A stretch of DNA of 64,000 bases from Albimonas sp036154955 (GTDB lineage: Bacteria > Pseudomonadota > Alphaproteobacteria > Rhodobacterales > Rhodobacteraceae): the NCBI GenBank assembly GCA_036154955.1, contig JAYZWL010000041.1, forward strand, positions 1-64,000, given 5' to 3'. A program made the position numbers and the translations under genes. Numbering within the stretch: the first letter of the stretch is position 1; every line of letters begins with the position of its first letter. Below the pieces are notes generated by a model. That model saw nothing but the letters and a program-made list of their open reading frames with translations. It was not told the origin of the DNA and did no database searches. Positions 31,808 through 40,759 of the stretch are shown here, piece after piece.

Positions 31808-33973
31808 ATGACCCGCTATCCCGAGGACGATTTCCGCGATCCGGACGCCGCCGCCGACCAGGCGGCGCCGGCGTTTCTGCCCGGTCCGCCCTGCCTGGCG
31901 GAGCGTCCGGCCGCCCCCGCGGCCGGGCGGCCCGTCGACGACGGCTCGGGGTCCGCCGGTTTCGGCGCGGGTTTCGGGGACGAGGTCCACGGCCCCCGCG
32001 CCGCCCCCGGCCGCGATCCGTGGAACGATTTCGGCCCGCATCCGGACGACGCCCCCGGCGATCCCTTCGCCCCGTGGGAGGCCGAGCCCGCCCCCCGCTT
32101 CGCGGCGGAGCCCGACGCGCCCCGCGCCACCGGCGCCGCCGTGCCCGAAGGGCATGAGGAGGAGGACGCCGCCCCCGGCCCCGGCCCCGAAGGCGCCCGC
32201 CTGACCGACCTGATCGCCGCCCGCGAAAGCGGCATCGACCCCAACGAGGCCGCCGCCCGCAAGCGCGCCGAGACCCGCCGCAAGGCCGAGGCCGACGCCC
32301 GCGGCCGGTCCCGCTGGCGGCTCAAGCTGCTGAGCTTCGCCTTCATCCTCGCCTACGCCTCGGTCGCAGGCCGCATGGGCCTGATCGCGGCCTCCGAGCC
32401 CGAGGAGCCCCGCTTCGCCGGCGCCGCCGACGCGGTCAGCGCCATGCGCGCCGAGATCACCGACCGCAACGGCGAACTGCTGGCGGTGAACCTCCCCGTC
32501 TGGTCGCTCTTCGCCCATCCGCAGGAGATGGTGGACCCCGACAACGCCGCCGAGAAGCTGGCCGTGGTCTTCCCCGACCTGAACGCCGACGACCTCAAGG
32601 CCCGGTTCAAGGACGGCCGCCGCTTCCTGTGGATCAAGAAATCCATCACCCCGGCGGAGCGGATCCGCGTCCACGACATCGGCGATCCCGGCCTGCAGTT
32701 CGGCCGGCGCGAGGTGCGCGTCTATCCCGGCGGGCGGCTCGCAGCCCATGTGCTGGGCGGCGCCAGCTTCGGGCGCGAGGACGTGCGCGCCGCGGAGATC
32801 GTGGGCGTCGGCGGCGTCGAGGCCAAGCTGGACGCGGAGCTGCGCGACCCCGCCCGCGCCGGCGCGCCGCTGCGTCTGTCGCTGGACCTGCGGGTGCAGC
32901 GGGCCATGGCCGACGTGCTGCGCGAGGGCATGGCGCGCTACACCGCCAAGGGCGCCGCGGGCGTGCTGATGGACGCGAAGACCGGCGAGGTGCTGTCGCT
33001 GGTCTCCCTCCCCGATTTCGACCCCAATGAGCGGCCGATCCCGTTCGGCAATGTGAAGGCGGGCGACTTCCCCACCTTCAACCGCGCCGCCCAGGGGCTT
33101 TACGAGCTCGGCTCCACCTTCAAGATCTTCACCGCCGCGATGATGCTCGAAGCCGGCCTCGCCAACGCCCGGACCATGGTCGACACCACCGGCCCGATGA
33201 AATGGCGCCGCTTCACCATCTCTGACAGCCACCGGATGCCGCCGCGCATGAGCCTGCGGGAGGTGATCGTGGAATCCTCCAACGTCGGCACCGCGCGGCT
33301 GGCGCTGCAGGCCGGCGCGCATCGGCAGAAGGACCTGCTGCGCCGGCTCGGCCTGCTCGACCCGCTGCCGGTGGAGCTGTCGGAGGCCGGGCGCGCGGCG
33401 CCGCTCTACCCGTCGAACTGGTCGGAGATCTCGGTGATCACCATCTCCTACGGTCACGGGCTGTCGGCCTCGCCCCTCCACCTCGCCGCCGCCTACGCCA
33501 CCATGGTCAACGGCGGGCTGAAGGTGGAGCCGACGCTGGTCGCGGGCGCGAAGGCGCCGGGCGAGGAGGCGCGGGTGATCTCGGAGGCGACCAGCCTGGC
33601 GATGCGCGACATGCTGCGCGGCGTGGTCACCGACGGCACCGGGCGCAACGCCGACGTGCCGGGCTATTTCATCGGCGGCAAGACCGGCACGGCCGAAAAG
33701 GCCTCGGGCGGGGGCTACGCCTCGAACCGGGTGGTGGCGACCTTCGCCGGCGCCTTCCCGATGCAGGACCCGCGCTACGTGATCGTGGTGACCTATGACG
33801 AGGCCGTCGCCCAGACCAAATGGGGCCCGCGCCGCCCCGCCGGCTGGACCGCCGCGCCCACGGTGAAGGAGGCCGTGACCCGCATCGCCCCGATCCTCGG
33901 CATGCGCCCGATGCTGGAGGCGGAGGCGCCCGAGGACGTGGGCGTCGCCGGCGGCCAGGTCGCCAGCCGATGA
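31808..33973 (+). CDS. ftsI: Division-specific transpeptidase FtsI (PBP3) with long cytoplasmic N-terminus
   Basis: A 721-residue class B penicillin-binding protein that crosslinks septal peptidoglycan with FtsW. The active-site motifs are Ser436-T-F-Lys439, SSN (490-492) and KTGTAEK (from 625). The membrane span is only at about 174-192, after some 170 acidic, Pro/Ala-rich residues ending in a basic EAAARKRAETRRKAEADARG helix; FtsI normally has about 20-40 residues there. ITDRNGELLAVNLPVWSLFA opens the pedestal domain. A PASTA domain is absent. The stop overlaps the murE ATG (ATGA). Confidence 0.95.
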   Translation: MTRYPEDDFRDPDAAADQAAPAFLPGPPCLAERPAAPAAGRPVDDGSGSAGFGAGFGDEVHGPRAAPGRDPWNDFGPHPDDAPGDPFAPWEAEPAPRFAAEPDAPRATGAAVPEGHEEEDAAPGPGPEGARLTDLIAARESGIDPNEAAARKRAETRRKAEADARGRSRWRLKLLSFAFILAYASVAGRMGLIAASEPEEPRFAGAADAVSAMRAEITDRNGELLAVNLPVWSLFAHPQEMVDPDNAAEKLAVVFPDLNADDLKARFKDGRRFLWIKKSITPAERIRVHDIGDPGLQFGRREVRVYPGGRLAAHVLGGASFGREDVRAAEIVGVGGVEAKLDAELRDPARAGAPLRLSLDLRVQRAMADVLREGMARYTAKGAAGVLMDAKTGEVLSLVSLPDFDPNERPIPFGNVKAGDFPTFNRAAQGLYELGSTFKIFTAAMMLEAGLANARTMVDTTGPMKWRRFTISDSHRMPPRMSLREVIVESSNVGTARLALQAGAHRQKDLLRRLGLLDPLPVELSEAGRAAPLYPSNWSEISVITISYGHGLSASPLHLAAAYATMVNGGLKVEPTLVAGAKAPGEEARVISEATSLAMRDMLRGVVTDGTGRNADVPGYFIGGKTGTAEKASGGGYASNRVVATFAGAFPMQDPRYVIVVTYDEAVAQTKWGPRRPAGWTAAPTVKEAVTRIAPILGMRPMLEAEAPEDVGVAGGQVASR

Positions 33974-35520
33974 GCGGCGCGGGCGTCACGCTGGCCGGGC
34001 TGGGCCTCGACGCCGCGTCCCTCGCGGCGGCGGGGCTCTCCCCCGACGCCCCGGTCGCGGGCCTGACCGCGGATAGTCGGCAGGTGAAGCCGGGCTTCGT
34101 GTTCTTCGCGCTCAGGGGCGCGCTGGACGGGGCCGAGTTCGCGCCTTTCGCCCTGCGCCAGCAGGCGCTGGCGGTGGTGTGTTCGCAGGAGGGGGCGCAG
34201 ACCGTGCGCCGCCTCTGGGACCGGCCCTCGCCGGCGCCGGACGCGCTGCCTCTGGCGGTGGTCCCCGAACCCCGGCTGGCGCTGGCCCGCGCCGCGGCCG
34301 CCTTCTTCGGGGCCCAGCCCGCGGTGATGGCGGCGGTGACCGGGACCAACGGCAAGACCTCCGTCGCGAGCTTCCTGCGCCAGATCTGGGAGGCGCTCGG
34401 CCATCGCGCCGCCGCCTTCGGCACCGTGGGGGTGGAGGGCGCGGTGGAGCGCGCGGGCGGGCTGACCACGCCCGACCCGGTCCCCCTGCACGCCCTGCTG
34501 GCGGAGCTGGCCGCGGCCGGCGTCACCCATGCGGCGATGGAGGCGTCGTCCCACGGCCTCGCCCAATACCGCGCCGACGGGGTGCGGCTGACGGCGGCGG
34601 GGCTGACCAACATCACCCGCGACCACATGGATTATCACAAGGACCACGCCGATTACGTCGCCGCCAAGCTGGCGTTGTTCGGCCGGGTGCTGCCCGAAGG
34701 CGGGTGCGCGGCGCTGAACGCCGACGATCCGGTCTTCGCGGAGGCCGCGGCGCTGGCCCGCGCCCGCGGCCAGCGGGTGATCGCGGTCGGGCGGGGCGAG
34801 GCCGCCGACCTGCGGCTGACGGGGGCCGCGTATCACGAGACCGGGCAGGACCTTGAGTTCGCCTGGCAGGGGCGGCCCTTCCGCGCCTCCCTCCACGCCG
34901 TCGGCGGGTTCCAGGGCGAGAACGCGCTGCTGGCCGCGGCGCTCGCCATCGGCTGCGGCGAGGACCCGGCGGCGGTCTTCGCCACGCTCTCCGCCCTGCG
35001 CGCGGTGAAGGGGCGGATGGAGCATGTGGCCACCCGCGCCAACGGCGCCCGGATCTACGTCGACTATTCCCACACCGCCGCGAGCCTGGAGACCGCGCTC
35101 GCCGCGCTGCGCCTGCACACCCCCGGCCGGCTGGTCGTGGCCTTCGGCGCCGGCGGCGACCGCGACCCGGGCAAGCGGCCGCTGATGGGGGCCGCCGCGC
35201 TCGCCGCCGACCTCGCCATCGTCACCGACGACAACCCCCGCTCCGAGGATCCCGCCGCGATCCGGGCCGCGGTGATGGCCGGCATGGCGGGCGCCGACCC
35301 CGCCCCGATCGAGATCGGCGACCGGGGCGAGGCGATCCTCGCCGGGGTTGACATGCTGGGGTCTTCGGACCGCCTTCTGATCGCCGGAAAGGGCCACGAG
35401 ACCGGGCAGACCGTCGCGGGGATCACCCATCCCTTCGACGACGCCGAACAGGCCCGGGCCGCTGTGGCGGCCGTAGACGGTCTGGCGGAGAACGGGAACG
35501 AGGGAGAGACGGGCGCATGA
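33970..35520 (+). CDS. murE: UDP-MurNAc-tripeptide synthetase
   Basis: A 516-residue cytosolic Mur ligase that adds meso-diaminopimelate to UDP-MurNAc-L-Ala-D-Glu. LTADSRQVKPGFVFFALRG opens the substrate domain, the ATP loop TGTNGKTS is at about 124-131, and DYSHTAASLETAL opens the C-terminal domain. DNPRSEDP contains the DNPR motif that marks meso-DAP (not lysine) enzymes, as expected for a Gram-negative. Its ATG overlaps the ftsI stop, and its stop overlaps murF. Confidence 0.97.
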   Translation: MSGAGVTLAGLGLDAASLAAAGLSPDAPVAGLTADSRQVKPGFVFFALRGALDGAEFAPFALRQQALAVVCSQEGAQTVRRLWDRPSPAPDALPLAVVPEPRLALARAAAAFFGAQPAVMAAVTGTNGKTSVASFLRQIWEALGHRAAAFGTVGVEGAVERAGGLTTPDPVPLHALLAELAAAGVTHAAMEASSHGLAQYRADGVRLTAAGLTNITRDHMDYHKDHADYVAAKLALFGRVLPEGGCAALNADDPVFAEAAALARARGQRVIAVGRGEAADLRLTGAAYHETGQDLEFAWQGRPFRASLHAVGGFQGENALLAAALAIGCGEDPAAVFATLSALRAVKGRMEHVATRANGARIYVDYSHTAASLETALAALRLHTPGRLVVAFGAGGDRDPGKRPLMGAAALAADLAIVTDDNPRSEDPAAIRAAVMAGMAGADPAPIEIGDRGEAILAGVDMLGSSDRLLIAGKGHETGQTVAGITHPFDDAEQARAAVAAVDGLAENGNEGETGA

Positions 35521-36983
35521 CCACGCCCCTGTGGACCAGCGAGGCGGCCGCGGCCGCGACCGGCGGGCGCGCGACCTGCGAATTCGACGCGGGCGGCGTG
35601 AGCATCGACAGCCGCGCCGTGGCGCCGGGCGACCTGTTCGTGGCGCTCCGCGACGTGCGCGACGGGCACGATTTCGTCGCCGCGGCGCTCGACGCCGGGG
35701 CCGCCGCGGCCATGGTCTCCCGCATCCCCGAGGGCGTCGCGCCCGACGCGCCGCTGCTGCTGGTCGACGATCCGCTCAAGGGGCTGGAGGCGCTGGCCGC
35801 CGCCGCCCGGGCGCGGACGCGGGCCAAGGTGGTGGCGGTGACCGGCTCGGTCGGCAAGACCTCGACCAAGGAGATGCTGCGCGCGGCCTTCGCCAGCCAG
35901 GGCCGGGTCCACGCCGCGGAGAAGAGCTACAACAACCACTGGGGCGTGCCGCTGACGCTGGCCCGGATGCCGGAAGCGACCGACTACGCGGTGATCGAGA
36001 TCGGCATGAACCACGCCGGAGAGATCCGGCCGCTGACCAAGCTCGCCCGCCCGCACGCCGCCATCGTCACCACGGTCGCGCCGGTGCATCTGGCGCATTT
36101 CCGCGACGAGACCGAGATCGCCTTCGCCAAGGCCGAGATCTTCGAGGGGCTGGAGCCCGGCGGCGCCGCGATCCTCTTCCGCGACAACCCCCATTACGAG
36201 CGGCTCGCGCGGCGCGCCCGCCGCTTCGGCGCCCATGTGCTGCGCTTCGGCGAGGCCCCGCGCTGCCAGGCGCGGATGACGGGGCTGGCGCTGGGGGCGA
36301 ACGGGACCACCGTCTCCGCCCGCCTGCATGGGCGCGAGGCGCTGATCAAGGTCGGCGCGCCGGGGCGGCATTTCGCGATGAACGCGCTCTCGGTTCTGCT
36401 GGCGGCGGAGGCGGTGGGCGCGGATCCGGCGCTCGCCGCGCTGGCGCTGGGCGCCTGGACCGCGCCGGAGGGCCGGGGCTCGCGCTGGCGGATCGCGATG
36501 GACTCCACCGGGCTCGACGGCGCGGTGCATCTGATCGACGAAAGCTACAACGCCAACCCCACCTCTGTCGGCGCGGCGCTGGAGGTGCTGGCCTGCGCCC
36601 AGGGCGAAAGCGGGGTCGGCCGGGTCGGCCCGTTCCGCCGCATCGCCATCCTCGGCGACATGCTGGAGATGGGCCCGGAGGCGGAGGCGTTGCATGCCGG
36701 GCTCGCCCGTCATCCGGCGCTGGCGAAGATCGACATGGCCCATTGCTGCGGCCCGCTGATGAAGGCATTCCACGCCGCCCTGCCGCCCGCGAAACGGGGC
36801 GTGTGGGCCGAGGATTCGGCCAAGCTCGCCGCCCAGGTCCGCCGCCTGGTCGATGCGGGCGACGTGGTGATGGTCAAGGGCTCGCTCGGCGCGCGCATGG
36901 CGCGGATGATCGACGCGCTCAAGGCGCTGGGCCGGGCGGGGCCCGAGCGCGCCGCGGGGGATCCCGACGGCGAGGCCGACTAG
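35517..36983 (+). CDS. murF: UDP-MurNAc-tripeptide D-Ala-D-Ala ligase
   Basis: A 488-residue Mur ligase that adds D-Ala-D-Ala to UDP-MurNAc-tripeptide. GVSIDSRAVAPGDLFVAL is the N-terminal uridine domain, VTGSVGKTSTKEM the ATP loop, KSYNNHWGVPLTLA and EIGMNHAGEI the central domain, and LIDESYNANPTSVGAAL opens the C-terminal domain. It overlaps murE by ATGA. Just after the end, GGCCGACTAG is repeated in tandem, duplicating the stop region. Confidence 0.97.
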   Translation: MTTPLWTSEAAAAATGGRATCEFDAGGVSIDSRAVAPGDLFVALRDVRDGHDFVAAALDAGAAAAMVSRIPEGVAPDAPLLLVDDPLKGLEALAAAARARTRAKVVAVTGSVGKTSTKEMLRAAFASQGRVHAAEKSYNNHWGVPLTLARMPEATDYAVIEIGMNHAGEIRPLTKLARPHAAIVTTVAPVHLAHFRDETEIAFAKAEIFEGLEPGGAAILFRDNPHYERLARRARRFGAHVLRFGEAPRCQARMTGLALGANGTTVSARLHGREALIKVGAPGRHFAMNALSVLLAAEAVGADPALAALALGAWTAPEGRGSRWRIAMDSTGLDGAVHLIDESYNANPTSVGAALEVLACAQGESGVGRVGPFRRIAILGDMLEMGPEAEALHAGLARHPALAKIDMAHCCGPLMKAFHAALPPAKRGVWAEDSAKLAAQVRRLVDAGDVVMVKGSLGARMARMIDALKALGRAGPERAAGDPDGEAD

Positions 36984-37011
36984 GGCCGACTAGGAAGGAA
37001 CGACGGATCGC

Positions 37012-38100
37012 ATGCTGTATCACCTGCTCACGCCGCTGTCGGAAGGGGGGGACGTCTTCAACCTCTTCCGCTATCTGACCTTCCGGGCGGGCGGCGCCTT
37101 CCTGACCGCGCTGATCTTCGGCTTCGTCTTCGGCGCCCCGATCATCAACGCCCTGCGCCGGATGCAGAAGAAGGGCCAGCCGATCCGCAAGGACGGGCCG
37201 GAGGGCCACCTGCTGACCAAGGCCGGCACGCCGACCATGGGGGGCGTGATGATCCTCGCCTCCCTGCTGCTGTCGACGCTGCTGTGGAGCCGGCTGGACC
37301 TCGGTTACGTCTGGATCGTGATGGGCGTCACCGCGGGCTTCGGCGCCATCGGCTTCGCGGACGATTTCCTCAAGGTCTCCAAGTTCGACGTGCGCGGCGT
37401 GCCGGGGCGGATCCGGCTGGGGGCGGGCTTCGCCATCGCGCTCCTCGCCGCGCTGGGGACCATGTATCTGCAGCCCGAGGGCCTGTCGGGCCGGCTCGCC
37501 TTCCCGATCTTCAAGAACCTGATGTGGGACATGGGCCTGCTGTTCGTGCCCTTCGCGATGATCGTGATCGTGGGCGCGGCCAACGCGGTGAACCTGACCG
37601 ACGGGCTCGACGGGCTGGCGATCATGCCGGTGATGATCGCGGGCGGCGCGCTGGGCATCATCGCCTATGTGGTCGGACGCACCGACTTCACCGAGTATCT
37701 GGGCCTGCACTATGTCGACGGCGCGGGCGAGATCGTGATCTTCTGCGCCGCCCTGATCGGCGCGGGCCTGGGCTTCCTGTGGTTCAACGCGCCCCCCGCC
37801 ATGGTGTTCATGGGCGACACCGGCAGCCTCGCGCTGGGCGGCGCGCTCGGCGCCATCGCGGTGGTGACCAAGCACGAGATCGTGCTGGCCATCATCGGCG
37901 GGCTCTTCGTGGTGGAGGCTTTGTCGGTCATCATCCAGGTCGGCTACTACAAGCTGACCAAGCGCCGGGTGTTCCTGATGGCCCCGATCCACCACCATTT
38001 CGAGAAGCTGGGCTGGCAGGAGCCGACCATCGTGATCCGGTTCTGGATCATCTCGGTGATCCTGGCGCTGGTAGGCCTCGCCACGCTGAAGCTGCGCTGA
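37012..38100 (+). CDS. mraY: Phospho-MurNAc-pentapeptide transferase
   Basis: A 362-residue inner-membrane enzyme that links phospho-MurNAc-pentapeptide to undecaprenyl phosphate, making lipid I. Hallmarks: KAGTPTMGGVMIL, GFADDFLKVSKF with the catalytic Asp pair, NAVNLTDGLDGLA, and the C-terminal MAPIHHHFEKLGWQE with the triple His. Ten spans are expected. GGAAGG precedes the ATG. It is separated from murD by 58 bases. Confidence 0.98.
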   Translation: MLYHLLTPLSEGGDVFNLFRYLTFRAGGAFLTALIFGFVFGAPIINALRRMQKKGQPIRKDGPEGHLLTKAGTPTMGGVMILASLLLSTLLWSRLDLGYVWIVMGVTAGFGAIGFADDFLKVSKFDVRGVPGRIRLGAGFAIALLAALGTMYLQPEGLSGRLAFPIFKNLMWDMGLLFVPFAMIVIVGAANAVNLTDGLDGLAIMPVMIAGGALGIIAYVVGRTDFTEYLGLHYVDGAGEIVIFCAALIGAGLGFLWFNAPPAMVFMGDTGSLALGGALGAIAVVTKHEIVLAIIGGLFVVEALSVIIQVGYYKLTKRRVFLMAPIHHHFEKLGWQEPTIVIRFWIISVILALVGLATLKLR

Positions 38101-38158
38101 CCGCCATGGCCCTCGCCCGTTCCCCCCGCCCCCTGCCGACCGAAGCGGAGACCCGCGC

Positions 38159-39595
38159 ATGATCCCCGTGACCGGATACGAGGGCGCGCGCGTCGGCGTG
38201 CTGGGGCTGGGCCGCTCGGGCCTCGCCGCGGTGCGGGCGCTGGCCGCAGGCGGCGCGGTGCCGATCTGCTGGGACGACGGCGAGGCCGCCCGCGACGCCG
38301 CCACGGCCGAGGGATTCCAGGTCGCCGACCTGACCCGCGACCGGGCGTGGGAAGCGGGGCTCGCGGCCCTCTGCGTCTCGCCGGGCATCCCCGCGCTCTA
38401 TCCCGCGCCGCACCCGGCGGTGGAGCAGGCCCGCGCCCGCGGCGTGCCGGTGGACAACGACGTGGGGCTTTTGTTCCGCACGCTGGCCGCGGCGGATTTC
38501 GACGATTTCGACGAGGCGCCGCGCGTGGTCTGCGTCACCGGCTCCAACGGCAAGTCCACCACCACCGCCCTGATCGGCCATATCCTTGAGACGGCGGGCG
38601 TTCCCTGCCAGATCGGCGGCAATATCGGGCGCGGCGTGCTGGGGCTCGACCCCATCCATGATGGCGACGTGCTGGTGCTGGAGCTCAGCTCCTACCAGAT
38701 CGAGACCGCCCGTTCCCTCGCCCCCGACGTGGCGGTGTTCCTCAATCTCTCCGACGACCATCTCGACCGCCATGGCGGGCGGGGCGGCTATTTCGCCGCC
38801 AAGGCGCGCCTGTTCGAGATCGGGGCGCCCGAGCGCGCGGTGATCGGCATGGACGAGCCCGAGGGCCGGGCGCTCGCCGACCGTCTGCGGGGCAGGGGGA
38901 TGGAGGGGGAGAGCCCGGTGGTCGGCATATCCGCCCGCGCCAAGCTGCCCGATCACGAACCCTCGGTCACCGCCCGCAAGGGCTTTCTGGCGGAGCGCAA
39001 GGGCGGCCGGCAGACCGCCTCGGTCGACCTGCGCGACATGCCGGCGCTGAAGGGCGCCCACAACCACCAGAACGCCTGCGCCGCCTGGGCGGCCTGCCGG
39101 GCGCTCGGCCTCGCGCCCCGCCAGATCGAGGCCGGCATGCGCTCCTTCCCCGGCCTGCCGCACCGGATGGAGCGGGTGGCGGAGCGGGACGGGGTGGCCT
39201 TCGTCAACGACTCCAAGGCCACCAACGCCGACGCCGCCGAAAAGGCGCTGCTGGCCTATGACCGGGTGCGCTGGATCGCGGGCGGCGTGCCCAAGGCCGG
39301 CGGGATCGAGCCGCTGCGCCCGCTCTTCGACCGGATCGCCTGCGCCTACCTGATCGGCCAGGCGGCGGAGGATTTCGCCCGCACGCTCGGCGACGTGCCC
39401 CACGAGTTCTGCGGCGACCTCGCCCAGGCGGTGGAGCGGGCCGCCGCCACGGCCTGCGCCGGCGAGACCGTGCTGCTGTCGCCCGCCTGCGCCAGCTTCG
39501 ACCAGTTCCCGAATTTCGAGGCGCGCGGCGACGCGTTCCGCGCGCTGGCCCGCAAGGCCGCCGGCCTGCCGGAGGAGGAGGAGACGACCCCATGA
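38159..39595 (+). CDS. murD: UDP-MurNAc-L-alanine:D-glutamate ligase
   Basis: A 478-residue Mur ligase that adds D-Glu to UDP-MurNAc-L-Ala. VGVLGLGRSGLAAV opens the nucleotide-sugar domain, VTGSNGKSTTTALIGHIL (about 126-143) holds the ATP loop, and NIGRGVL, ELSSYQIE, NLSDDHLDRHGG and FVNDSKATNADAA are family blocks. Between about 265 and 310 there is a slightly longer, variable stretch. The stop overlaps the ftsW start (ATGA). Confidence 0.97.
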   Translation: MIPVTGYEGARVGVLGLGRSGLAAVRALAAGGAVPICWDDGEAARDAATAEGFQVADLTRDRAWEAGLAALCVSPGIPALYPAPHPAVEQARARGVPVDNDVGLLFRTLAAADFDDFDEAPRVVCVTGSNGKSTTTALIGHILETAGVPCQIGGNIGRGVLGLDPIHDGDVLVLELSSYQIETARSLAPDVAVFLNLSDDHLDRHGGRGGYFAAKARLFEIGAPERAVIGMDEPEGRALADRLRGRGMEGESPVVGISARAKLPDHEPSVTARKGFLAERKGGRQTASVDLRDMPALKGAHNHQNACAAWAACRALGLAPRQIEAGMRSFPGLPHRMERVAERDGVAFVNDSKATNADAAEKALLAYDRVRWIAGGVPKAGGIEPLRPLFDRIACAYLIGQAAEDFARTLGDVPHEFCGDLAQAVERAAATACAGETVLLSPACASFDQFPNFEARGDAFRALARKAAGLPEEEETTP

Positions 39596-40755
39596 CCGAG
39601 ATGGTGTTCGGCGCGGCTCCGGCCCGCCCTTCGGAGCCGATCCTCACCCGCTGGTGGCGCACGGTCGACCGCTGGACGGTGGGCGCGGTGCTCGCGCTGA
39701 TCGGCATCGGGCTGGTGGTGGGCATGGCCGCCTCCGCGCCGCTGGCCGAGAAACTGGGCCTGCCCACCTTCTATTTCGTGGTCCGTCAGGCCGGCTTCGC
39801 CACGGTGGCGATGGCGGTGATGGTCGGGATCTCCATGCAGGACCCGCGCACCGTGCGGCGGCTGGCGGTGATGGGCTTCATCGGGGCTTTCCTGACCATC
39901 CTGGCGCTGCCGGTCATCGGCACCGATTTCGGCAAGGGGGCGATCCGCTGGATCTCGCTCGGCGGCATGTCGGTGCAGCCCTCGGAGTTCCTCAAGCCCG
40001 CCTTCGTGGGCACGGCCGCCTGGATCATGGCCGGCACGTTCGAGCGTCACGGCCCTCCGGGCAAGCTCCTGTCCTTCCTGCTGGCCGCGACCTGCACCGG
40101 CGTCCTGGCGCTGCAGCCCGATTTCGGGCAGGCGGCGCTGGTCATGGCGGTGTGGGGGGGGATGTATTTCGTCGCCGGCGCCTCGCTGCCGCTGCTGGCG
40201 GGGCTCGCCGGCGCGGCGGTGGCCGTGGGGTCCTTCGCCTATGAGAATTCCGAGCATTTCGCGCGCCGCATCGACGGGTTCCTCGCGGCCGAGGTCGATC
40301 CGCGCACCCAGATCGGCTACGCCACCAACGCCATCCAGGAGGGCGGGATCTTCGGCGTCGGCGTCGGCGAGGGCTCGGTCAAGAACACGCTGCCCGACGC
40401 GCATACCGACTTCATCATCGCCGTGGCGGCCGAGGAATACGGGCTGATCGCCTGCCTGATGGTGATCGGGCTGTTCCTGTTCATCACCCTGCGCGCGCTC
40501 AGCCGCCTCCAGCATGAGCGCGACGCCTTCGCCCGGCTGGCGGGGACCGGCATGGCGGTGCTGGTGGGGATGCAGGCCTTCGTCAATCTCGGCGTCGCCA
40601 TCCGCCTGCTGCCGGCCAAGGGCATGACGCTGCCCTTCATCTCCTATGGCGGCTCGTCGCTGATCGCCGCCGGGGTGGGCATGGGGCTCTTGCTGGCCAT
40701 GACCCGCAAGCGGCCGCAGCGCCACGTGATCGACGCCATGGTCGGGCGGGGCTGA
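39592..40755 (+). CDS. ftsW: Septal peptidoglycan polymerase FtsW
   Basis: A 387-residue SEDS-family membrane glycosyltransferase that polymerises lipid II at the septum. The SEDS blocks are GTDFGKGAIRWISLG, QPSEFLKPAFVG, LQPDFGQAALV, NAIQEGGIFGVGVGEGSVK, PDAHTDFIIAVAAEE and LPFISYGGSSLIA. The catalytic Asp is expected in the large periplasmic loop after HTDF. It works as a pair with FtsI. Confidence 0.97.
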   Translation: MTEMVFGAAPARPSEPILTRWWRTVDRWTVGAVLALIGIGLVVGMAASAPLAEKLGLPTFYFVVRQAGFATVAMAVMVGISMQDPRTVRRLAVMGFIGAFLTILALPVIGTDFGKGAIRWISLGGMSVQPSEFLKPAFVGTAAWIMAGTFERHGPPGKLLSFLLAATCTGVLALQPDFGQAALVMAVWGGMYFVAGASLPLLAGLAGAAVAVGSFAYENSEHFARRIDGFLAAEVDPRTQIGYATNAIQEGGIFGVGVGEGSVKNTLPDAHTDFIIAVAAEEYGLIACLMVIGLFLFITLRALSRLQHERDAFARLAGTGMAVLVGMQAFVNLGVAIRLLPAKGMTLPFISYGGSSLIAAGVGMGLLLAMTRKRPQRHVIDAMVGRG

Positions 40756-40759
40756 GCGC

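Noticed and set aside
30710..33481. A 923-codon antisense frame across rsmH-ftsL-ftsI
   Set aside because: It is a shadow of high-GC codon use: product is Gly/Arg/Val repeats with no family blocks, whereas all sense genes have clear motifs.
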